From Acinetobacter sp. ANC 3781 (GTDB lineage Bacteria; Pseudomonadota; Gammaproteobacteria; Pseudomonadales; Moraxellaceae), in the NCBI RefSeq assembly GCF_004331285.1, contig NZ_SJOH01000007.1, positions 1 to 64,000 of the forward strand: a stretch of 64,000 nucleotides of DNA. The letters are read 5' to 3'. The translations under genes were made by a program, and so were the position numbers. Position 1 is the stretch's first letter; the number at the start of each line of letters is the position of its first letter. The notes beneath the pieces were generated by a model, which saw only the letters and a program-made list of their open reading frames with translations, did not search any database and was not told where the DNA came from. Of this stretch, positions 8,704-15,435 are shown piece after piece.

Positions 8704-9912
8704 ATGAAAAAAACTCATTTTCTTTCTTCTCCTGTTAAATCCTTGAGTATCCTGGCTTTGTCTCTTAGTTTAGTGGCATGTGGAGATAATTCCTGGTGGT
8801 CAAAAAATAACGAACCAACTTTAGAAGAAGATCAAATCAAGCGTCTTATTCCAACACGTGTCAATGATCGCAGTTCATGGGCCAAAGATATTTACAGTAT
8901 TACAGACCAGCTCGACATTCCTCAAACCAAGGAAAATATTTGCAGTATTGTGGCGGTCGTCGATCAAGAGTCTAACTTTGTCGCAGATCCGCAAGTTCCC
9001 GGTTTAGGTCAAAAAGCAGTCAAAGAAGTTCAAGACCGTTTAGATGAAAAATTTAAAGATAAATTAGGTGATGCAATTGGCGGAACAGTTGCAGGCTATT
9101 TCCAGGAAGTCTTAAAAAATCAGCCAAGCCCTGAAGATAACTATTTAAGCCAAATGCGTCGGGTAAAAACCGAACGAGAATTAGATGAATTATATCGTGA
9201 AATTTTTTCCTATATGTCAAAGCACTATCATGTCAGCGCACTAACAGGTGCCGCTAAACTGGTTGGACAGGATATTGGTGAAAAATTAAATCCAATTACG
9301 ACATTGGGCTCAATGCAAGTTCATATTGGTTATGCTAAAGATCATAAACGTCAAGGTGGCAATATTGCCGAATTACGTACCGACTTATATAGTCAATATG
9401 GTGGTTTGTATTACGGGATTCACCGTTTAATGATGTATCCTGCCGATTACGACAAAGCCATATATCGTTTTGCAGATTATAACTCGGGCATGTATTCAAG
9501 TCGCAATGCAGCCTTTCAAAGCATGCTGAATGATTTAACAGTAGCTGAGCTAGACTTGGATGGTGACTTATTGCTTTACACTAAAGAGGGTTCAATCCGT
9601 TCTGCTGCTAGCCAGTCTGAACGCGAATTGACCAGTGTTTTTGCAGCCAACAATATATTAGTCACACCACGACAAATTCGTTCTGACTTGAAAAAAGAGA
9701 AAAATAAAAGTTTTGAAGATACTGCGACCTATCGTGCTGTAACCAAGCTTTACCATGAAAAAACAGGCAAAGATCCTATGTATGCGATTATGCCTGAAGT
9801 AGTCATTTCTGGTCCTAAACTAAGCCGTGAATATAATACCAACTGGTTTGCCACACGCGTAAATGGAAGATATCAATCATGTATGCAACGAGCAAAAAGA
9901 ATAAAAATTTAG
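8704..9912 (+). CDS. DUF1615 family lipoprotein (lytic-transglycosylase-like)
   Basis: A predicted lipoprotein of about 402 residues. The ATG at 8704 starts MKKTHFLSSP and leads to the lipobox LSLVACG; a frame opening at 8683 would put seven hydrophobic residues ahead of the signal, so it is not preferred. The SIVAVVDQESNFVADPQVPGLG segment carries a Glu in a setting like the catalytic Glu of soluble lytic transglycosylases, and the later SMQVHIGYAKDH and YNSGMYSSRNAAFQ stretches also fit a lysozyme-like fold. The family is DUF1615. Peptidoglycan cleavage is inferred. Its 3' end overlaps the HAD gene by 34 bases. Confidence 0.82.
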   Translation: MKKTHFLSSPVKSLSILALSLSLVACGDNSWWSKNNEPTLEEDQIKRLIPTRVNDRSSWAKDIYSITDQLDIPQTKENICSIVAVVDQESNFVADPQVPGLGQKAVKEVQDRLDEKFKDKLGDAIGGTVAGYFQEVLKNQPSPEDNYLSQMRRVKTERELDELYREIFSYMSKHYHVSALTGAAKLVGQDIGEKLNPITTLGSMQVHIGYAKDHKRQGGNIAELRTDLYSQYGGLYYGIHRLMMYPADYDKAIYRFADYNSGMYSSRNAAFQSMLNDLTVAELDLDGDLLLYTKEGSIRSAASQSERELTSVFAANNILVTPRQIRSDLKKEKNKSFEDTATYRAVTKLYHEKTGKDPMYAIMPEVVISGPKLSREYNTNWFATRVNGRYQSCMQRAKRIKI

Positions 9913-10529
9913 CGCTCTTCGATTTTGATGGAACCCTGTGTAAAAAAGACAGTTTCACGGGGTTTATCTTCTATGCTTTATCTAGACGCCATATCATTAA
10001 ACAAGGCATTAAAATCCTGCCTTGGATTCAGGCCTATTATTTAAATGCTTACCCCGCACATGCCATGCGATCTAAATTATTTCGCGCAATGTTCAGCAAT
10101 GCAGATGCTTTAGAATTACAGCAAATTGCTCAAGAATATGCCAATAATTTATTATCCCAGTTAAATCCGTCCTTGCTGAAACAACTTAAACAGCACCAAG
10201 CTTTAGGCGATGAAGTTGTACTGGTTTCTGCATCAGTTGATGTTTATCTGCAACCTATTTGTAGCTTATTGAGTATTAATTTAATTTGCACCCAGAGTGA
10301 ACAAATAAATAATACATATACTGGAAAATACACGACTCCAGATTGTAGTTCGGAACAAAAAAGGCAGCGTATTTTAGAGAAGTATTCTTTACACTACTAT
10401 TCTGTAATTTATGCCTATGGAAATAGCATTGAAGATAGAGAAATGTTGGAGCTAGCTGATCATCGCTATATGGTCGGCGTAGATAAAACCCTCCCTCAAT
10501 TACCTACAAATATTCAAATTGCAATTTAA
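9879..10529 (+). CDS. HAD-IB family hydrolase
   Basis: A 216-residue phosphatase-like protein. Motif I is ALFDFDGTLC, with the nucleophile Asp and the acid/base Asp two residues on; motif II is VLVSASVDVYL; motif III/IV is AYGNSIEDREML. These are HAD subfamily IB signatures, found in phosphoserine phosphatase and lysophosphatidic or polyprenyl phosphatases. The start overlaps the preceding lipoprotein gene by 34 bases, with GGAAG about ten bases before the ATG, so the two genes are probably co-translated. The substrate is not evident; a cell-wall or lipid phosphate would fit the neighbour. Confidence 0.85.
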   Translation: MYATSKKNKNLALFDFDGTLCKKDSFTGFIFYALSRRHIIKQGIKILPWIQAYYLNAYPAHAMRSKLFRAMFSNADALELQQIAQEYANNLLSQLNPSLLKQLKQHQALGDEVVLVSASVDVYLQPICSLLSINLICTQSEQINNTYTGKYTTPDCSSEQKRQRILEKYSLHYYSVIYAYGNSIEDREMLELADHRYMVGVDKTLPQLPTNIQIAI

Positions 10530-10720
10530 AAAATATAAATTTTTTAACTCATGTAGATTATCTTGCGAGTCAATAAGATGAAGAAAATTTAATAAAAAGT
10601 AAAACTAAAGCAATGTTTTTGCAATATAAAACATAGTTTAACAAAATAACAACTCTGATTTTTTTAAGATAATTTATTCTTATAAACAAATGATAATTCA
10701 TAAATTAGGGTATTTATTTC

Positions 10721-10924
10721 ATGAATTTATTTAACCCACCAAAATTATTAAATGGCCTACAGATACGCTTTGGCGAAAATCCAATGGCCTTGTTAGCCTT
10801 GTTTACCGGACATGCCAGCAAACAGCAGTGGAGTGAGCAAGAAATTGAGAACGTGCTAAGGACTGCAAAAAAAGGTAATTACATGAATTTAATTAAAACC
10901 TTACGTGCACATATCCATCATTAA
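10721..10924 (+). CDS. Small protein of unknown function
   Basis: A 67-residue protein that begins MNLFNPPKLLNGLQIRFGEN and ends in a helical segment, EQEIENVLRTAKKGNYMNL. There is no signal peptide or membrane helix. An AGGG lies ten bases before the ATG, and a strong terminator begins directly at the stop codon, which supports a genuine short transcript. I do not recognise a family. The preceding 190 bases are very AT-rich and could hold its promoter. Confidence 0.7.
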   Translation: MNLFNPPKLLNGLQIRFGENPMALLALFTGHASKQQWSEQEIENVLRTAKKGNYMNLIKTLRAHIHH

Positions 10925-10952
10925 AAAACCACTTCAATTGAAGTGGTTTTTT
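10923..10952. terminator. Bidirectional terminator
   Basis: A near-perfect palindrome centred at 10937/10938 (AACCACTTCAATTGAAGTGGTT) is flanked by A and T runs. It separates the small gene from the convergent desaturase gene. Confidence 0.92.
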
Positions 10953-10966
10953 ATATCCGCTTTTAT

Positions 10967-12061
10967 TTATTTCTTGAATGGAAAAGCGTATTTAGCAATA
11001 CGTTTAATTACGCTGCCATACTGCTTGATAAGGCTGGCATTATTATAATTTAAGCCATATTTTTCACATACCGCTTGCACTTTCGGCGCCATTTTACGAT
11101 AACGACGTGCCGGGACATCAGGATATAAATGATGTTCGATTTGATGACTCAAGTGGCCGGTTAAAATATGAAAGGCTTCTGAACCGGTTAAATTCGATGA
11201 ACCACGGATCTGACGCATATACCAATGCCCGCGACTTTCATTTTGAAGTACAGATTTCGGGAAGACTTCGACATCTTTAGTGAAGTGACCACAGAAAATA
11301 ATACTAAAAGTCCAAATATTACGCATACCATTCGCTACCAGGTTACCAGCTAAAACAGGTAAAGCTGCCGGACCGGCAATAAGTGGAAAGAACACATAAT
11401 CTTTAAACAATTGTTTAGTGATTTTGCGCTGCATCGGACGCCATTCTTGTTTCAATTGTTCTTTTGTTTTGCGCCCTTTCAAGACTTTACCAATTTCAAG
11501 ATTTTGAATCGCTACGCCCCATTGAAACAATAAGCAAAATGGAATTGCATAAATCGGTTGTAAAAGATAGCCGGATTTCCAACGTTGTTCCGGGAAAAGT
11601 CGAAGCAATCCATAACCGATATCATCATCCATACCCTTAATATTGGTATAGGTATGATGTTTATAGTTATGGGTTTGACGCCAGTTATCCGCTGTACCAA
11701 CAATATCCCACTCATAACTTGGACCATGGAATTTTGGATCATTCATCCAGTCATATTGACCATGCATGACATTATGACCGAGTTCCATGTTTTCCATAAT
11801 TTTAGAAAAACCGAGTAAAGCTGTACCTAAAAGCCAGGCTGGTGGAAACCAACCTGCAAACAAACAGGCACGACCCGCGATTGATGAATAACGAATGGTT
11901 GAATAAACACGGCGAATATATTTCGCGTCCTTTTCACCAATATCATTTAACACTTCTTGTTTAATGGCATCCAACTCACGTGCCAGTCCATCTAACTGAG
12001 ATTGAGTAAGTTCACCATTTTTAGGATTTTTAAAATATTCTATTTTTACGGGCATATTCAT
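10967..12061 (-). CDS. Membrane fatty acid (acyl) desaturase
   Basis: A 364-residue integral-membrane di-iron desaturase. The three histidine boxes are visible: H96-NVM-H100, H131-NYK-HH136 and HLSHQIEHHLYPD near the C-terminus. Hydrophobic segments lie at about 62-88 and 225-260. Such enzymes introduce a double bond into an acyl chain using electrons from a ferredoxin-type reductase. The reductase gene lies 14 bases upstream in the same operon, and a FabR-like regulator faces it, so control of membrane unsaturation is the likely role. Acyl-CoA or phospholipid-bound acyl chains are the possible substrates; which one is not clear. Confidence 0.9.
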   Translation of the reverse strand: MNMPVKIEYFKNPKNGELTQSQLDGLARELDAIKQEVLNDIGEKDAKYIRRVYSTIRYSSIAGRACLFAGWFPPAWLLGTALLGFSKIMENMELGHNVMHGQYDWMNDPKFHGPSYEWDIVGTADNWRQTHNYKHHTYTNIKGMDDDIGYGLLRLFPEQRWKSGYLLQPIYAIPFCLLFQWGVAIQNLEIGKVLKGRKTKEQLKQEWRPMQRKITKQLFKDYVFFPLIAGPAALPVLAGNLVANGMRNIWTFSIIFCGHFTKDVEVFPKSVLQNESRGHWYMRQIRGSSNLTGSEAFHILTGHLSHQIEHHLYPDVPARRYRKMAPKVQAVCEKYGLNYNNASLIKQYGSVIKRIAKYAFPFKK

Positions 12062-12075
12062 TATATTTGACTCAC

Positions 12076-13155
12076 TTATAAATCAATAACAAGATCAGAC
12101 TGTGCTGAATTGATACAAATTTTTAATACATTACCGGGTTCTGAATTTTGTCCGCCATTCACCAAGTTCTTGGTTGAACCTTCAACTTTATTGCAGACAC
12201 ATTTATTACAGATCCCCATACGGCAACCATGGGCAGGTTTTATGTTCTGCTGTTCAAGGCTGGCTAAAATTGACTGGCCCTTTGGAATAGCAAGCACTTT
12301 TTTCGACTTCAATAAGGTTACATTCACAAAGCCAGTTTCAGAATTTTCGACAGGTGTCATGCTGAAAGCTTCACTTTTAAAACTTTGCGCATGTGCAAAT
12401 AACTGTTCAGCCTGCGCGACAAATCCAGATGGACCACACGCATACACCACGCTATTTTCAATATTTTCTACTAATGCAGCATGAGCCTGATTTAGACGCT
12501 CACCGGCATCGGCTTCTTGGGTATAAAAAACCTGAAATGAGAAATTTGGATATTGTGCAGCAAGCTGTTCAAAACGTGCTTTGAAAGCGACATCTGCATA
12601 TTCTCTAACCCAATACAACAACTGAATAGGTGCTTGAATTATGCGATCTGTTTTAGACAGTGCTTCGAGTAAACTTAGCATTGGTGTAATACCACTACCC
12701 GCAGCAAGCAAGACTATCGCTTGAGCCTGTTCAGATAACAGCATATCGCCATAAGGCTGTCCAAATTCAAGGATATCGCCGACTTTCGACTGTTCAACCA
12801 ACCAAGAGCTGACTTTACCTTGATCGACTTTTTTCACCGTCAACAAAACACGTTGTGAATCAAGTTGCGTCAAACTATAGCTGCGTTCATAGCGAATGCC
12901 ATCAACTTCTACAAAGATCGGATGATGCTGCCCAGCTTGTCCAACCTCAAAATGACGATTGAACTGAATGGTGAGACTCACCATATTTTGAGCAGAATTT
13001 TCTTTTTGAACAATTTTGCCTAACGCCTGGTTAACTGACCAAAGCGAGTTAAATTTTTGCAGCCAAAAGTTTGCTGCATGCTGATCAATAACCGTTTCAG
13101 CAAGAGAAACCAAGGGAGATTTGGTTTTTTCTAACACATGCACAGTAAGCACCAC
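12076..13155 (-). CDS. Ferredoxin reductase partner of the desaturase
   Basis: A 359-residue flavoprotein. An FAD-binding ferredoxin-reductase domain (about 50-150, with RSYSLTQ) is followed by an NAD-binding domain (AAGSGITPMLSLLEAL, YACGPSGFV), then a C-terminal plant-type 2Fe-2S domain with CRMGICNKC (Cys-x4-Cys-x2-Cys) and a last Cys in KICIN. It would pass electrons from NAD(P)H to the desaturase. The longest frame opens at a GTG (13155); further GTG codons at 13152, 13143 and 13137 are possible, so the start is uncertain. It is the first gene of the operon. Confidence 0.88.
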   Translation of the reverse strand: MVLTVHVLEKTKSPLVSLAETVIDQHAANFWLQKFNSLWSVNQALGKIVQKENSAQNMVSLTIQFNRHFEVGQAGQHHPIFVEVDGIRYERSYSLTQLDSQRVLLTVKKVDQGKVSSWLVEQSKVGDILEFGQPYGDMLLSEQAQAIVLLAAGSGITPMLSLLEALSKTDRIIQAPIQLLYWVREYADVAFKARFEQLAAQYPNFSFQVFYTQEADAGERLNQAHAALVENIENSVVYACGPSGFVAQAEQLFAHAQSFKSEAFSMTPVENSETGFVNVTLLKSKKVLAIPKGQSILASLEQQNIKPAHGCRMGICNKCVCNKVEGSTKNLVNGGQNSEPGNVLKICINSAQSDLVIDL

Positions 13156-13172
13156 GCGATTGAATTTTAATT

Positions 13173-13210
13173 ATTATACACATGTATATATATTTGTATA
13201 TATATTCGTA
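13173..13210. promoter_or_regulatory. Divergent control region with 12-bp tandem repeats
   Basis: A TATAAT box on the minus strand (13173-13178) sits 18 bases before the first reductase start. Immediately upstream, the 12-mer TGTATATATATT occurs twice head to tail at 13183-13194 and 13195-13206, with a weaker third copy from 13207. The position between the desaturase operon and the FabR-like gene makes it a candidate operator; binding is inferred. Confidence 0.5.
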
Positions 13211-13282
13211 TTGTTTCTATTCATTTCCCAAGTGAGCTAGCAACCGCTATAATGGCTGAGTATCTCTAATCCTTTGAAAAAT

Positions 13283-13978
13283 ATGAATCAGTCTTCAATC
13301 AAAAAAAATGTTGATGTCATAACTGCTACACAAGGTCTTGCTCATGAGCTAGTTATAGTCCGTACGGTTGGTCGAAAAGCAACAATTACTAAAGAAGAAC
13401 TGTTTCAAGCTGCACTTAATTTAATTGGTCCTCAAAAAAGTATTTCATCCTTAAGCCTGCGTGAAGTTGCCCGTGAAGCGGGAATTGCACCTAACAGCTT
13501 TTACAGACATTTCAAAGATATAGATGAACTTGCAATTGAATTGATTGATCGTTCAGGGAATGTATTACGTCAAATTTTGCATCAGGCACGCCTAAAAGCG
13601 TCCAAACAAAGCAGTATTATTCGCAGTTCAGTAGAAGTCTTCATTGAACAGTTAGATGCAGATGAAGGAAATTTAAGCTTATTACTTCGTGAAGCCTATA
13701 CCGGTTCTGCTTCCTATAAATTGGCAGTCGAGCGCCAGTTAAATTATTTTCAACAAGAATTAAAAGATGATCTGATTCGTTTGGAACGTCTTAATCACAG
13801 TAAATTATTTCATCCTGACATTGTGGCCAAAGCCATTACTCAATTGGTATTCAATATGGGTGCGACAGTAATTGATATGCCCATGACTGAACGCAAAGAA
13901 ATTGCAGAACAAACCATGATTATGATTCGCATGATTTTAGAAGGTGCACGTCATCTGGATGTAGCACAAATTCGATGA
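13283..13978 (+). CDS. FabR-like TetR family transcriptional regulator
   Basis: A 231-residue regulator from the ATG at 13283; a TTG three codons upstream (13274) is a weaker choice. The helix-turn-helix reads SLREVAREAGIAPNSFYRHF, which closely follows E. coli FabR, the repressor that senses saturated and unsaturated acyl thioesters. The remainder is the all-helical ligand domain. It is divergent from the reductase-desaturase operon across about 130 bases, so it most likely represses that operon. A C-terminal pairing helix such as QTMIMIRMILEGARHL is visible. Confidence 0.88.
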   Translation: MNQSSIKKNVDVITATQGLAHELVIVRTVGRKATITKEELFQAALNLIGPQKSISSLSLREVAREAGIAPNSFYRHFKDIDELAIELIDRSGNVLRQILHQARLKASKQSSIIRSSVEVFIEQLDADEGNLSLLLREAYTGSASYKLAVERQLNYFQQELKDDLIRLERLNHSKLFHPDIVAKAITQLVFNMGATVIDMPMTERKEIAEQTMIMIRMILEGARHLDVAQIR

Positions 13979-13984
13979 TGCTTA

Positions 13985-14028
13985 AATATTTAAGGACTTA
14001 CCCCTAATTCATTAAATCCTTAAATATT
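13985..14028. repeat. 12-bp inverted repeat between convergent genes
   Basis: AATATTTAAGGA (13985-13996) is repeated inverted at 14017-14028 with a 20-base loop. It is AT-rich and lacks a T run, so it is a weak terminator at best. Confidence 0.4.
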
Positions 14029-14030
14029 GT

Positions 14031-14858
14031 TTAAATGCTTTTCTGCTGAGCAATAATGGATTTAACCAGTTCAGCTGTTTTTTCGGGCTGTTCCAATGGA
14101 AACATATGTCCGCCTTGCATTAAACTATAATTAATCCGATAAATCTTTTGCATCGCTTGCGGAAAACCTTGCTTGTAAAAGGGGCTATTCTGCGCACTCA
14201 TTAAATGTACAGGCACAGCTGGGGCTTTTCTTGGGGTACGCCACCACCATGCAGGCACTGTTCTAAAAATTTCCGCTTCAACTATTTTAGGCACAGCCAA
14301 CGTCACTCCCCCACGTTTAACATCCTGTTGCAAACCACAGGCTAAAAAATCCTGGAAACACCTTTCATCAAAATGTTTAAATAATGAATTATGCCGCATT
14401 GAAGCATAGGCTTGCTCACGGTTTTCCCAGTGATCCGTACGTTTCAAGGTGATTCCTGCGGGTGTAAACCGGTCGATTGACTTAAGTTTTAATTTTTTTG
14501 CAATTTCAAACATTGGTGACTTCGCACCAATCACAAAAGGCGGATCCATAATCACCAATTGTGAAAATAAATCAGGGCGCTTATAGGCACTCATGAGGGT
14601 AAGTAATGAACCAAAAGAATGCCCAAGACCTATGACCTTTTTTCCATGAAACTTCTGTTCAATATCATTAATAATTTGGTCAACCAAATAACGCCAATCA
14701 TGGGTAATGGGATATTGAGGATCCATTCCGATCATTGAAATGGACTTCAAATCAAACTCATCTTCAAAGCAATCGAAAAAATTTTGATAACTTGGTGCAG
14801 GAATTCCATTGGCATGGGTAAAATGAATCGCTGTCCTTTTAAATAATGAATCCTGCAT
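14031..14858 (-). CDS. Alpha/beta hydrolase
   Basis: A 275-residue alpha/beta hydrolase. HFTHANGIPAPSYQ forms the oxyanion region, GLGHSFGSL is the nucleophile elbow with Ser81, VIMDPPF supplies a strand and acidic turn, and GGHMFPLEQP near the end holds the catalytic His. No signal peptide is present, so it should be cytoplasmic. It resembles esterases that act on small or lipid esters, but the substrate cannot be read from the sequence. It converges on the FabR-like gene. Confidence 0.85.
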   Translation of the reverse strand: MQDSLFKRTAIHFTHANGIPAPSYQNFFDCFEDEFDLKSISMIGMDPQYPITHDWRYLVDQIINDIEQKFHGKKVIGLGHSFGSLLTLMSAYKRPDLFSQLVIMDPPFVIGAKSPMFEIAKKLKLKSIDRFTPAGITLKRTDHWENREQAYASMRHNSLFKHFDERCFQDFLACGLQQDVKRGGVTLAVPKIVEAEIFRTVPAWWWRTPRKAPAVPVHLMSAQNSPFYKQGFPQAMQKIYRINYSLMQGGHMFPLEQPEKTAELVKSIIAQQKSI

Positions 14859-15015
14859 GGAGTTAAGCTCTTCTTTTATTAAACGTATGAACGTCGTCTA
14901 GCTTAAGGAAAAGTCTGCTTAATTCAAATCATTAAATCGTAGATCAGCTGACTTCAAAGTCAGTCTTTCTTTATTATGAAGCCTTATTATAAAAATATTT
15001 TTCAATGCATTACCA

Positions 15016-15282
15016 TTATTTCTGTGAAATAACCAGAAATTGATTGCCTAGAAAAGTTGCCCCACAAGTCGTTTTATCTCCAGCAATAACCACTCCCCGT
15101 CCTTTCACAATTGTAGATCGATCTCTGGCAATTGCAGACACCACTGCGTGACATTGGGGACAATAATGTTTCATCCCATGCAAATGCACTGCAATTCCAT
15201 TGATTATAAATGTATTTTCGCATTCGGATACAATGCCGCCATGTGTGGTCGAAGACCCCAGAGTCACTAAAGATTTAGCCAT
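15016..15282 (-). CDS. PAAR domain protein (type VI secretion spike tip)
   Basis: An 88-residue protein that is almost entirely one PAAR domain: SLVTLGSSTTHGGIV, then HLHGMKHYCPQCH, GRGVVIAGDKTTCGATF and the closing LVISQK. The conserved His and Cys residues of the zinc site are present. PAAR proteins cap the VgrG trimer of the type VI secretion spike and may carry or recruit effectors. No vgrG, effector or immunity gene is adjacent, so this is an orphan tip gene. Confidence 0.9.
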   Translation of the reverse strand: MAKSLVTLGSSTTHGGIVSECENTFIINGIAVHLHGMKHYCPQCHAVVSAIARDRSTIVKGRGVVIAGDKTTCGATFLGNQFLVISQK

Positions 15283-15393
15283 AATTTTTTCTAATTTTAT
15301 TTATAAAATTTATGCGCCATCTTAGCATGAGATGAATTCCAAGCTCTAATCTTCCATTGTTCACACAAATAAGACCTAGAGAATTTTAAGCAA

Positions 15394-15420
15394 TAAAAAA
15401 GCACCCGAAGATGCTTTTTT
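15394..15420 (-). terminator. Intrinsic terminator after rapA
   Basis: On the minus strand the hairpin GCATC-TTCG-GGTGC carries a stable UUCG tetraloop and is followed by a T6 run. Confidence 0.88.
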
Positions 15421-15435
15421 AAACAAGTTTTGAAA

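Noticed and set aside
12110..12484. Plus-strand open frame of 124 codons
   Set aside because: Antisense to the ferredoxin reductase 2Fe-2S and NAD domains; coding evidence is entirely on the minus strand.
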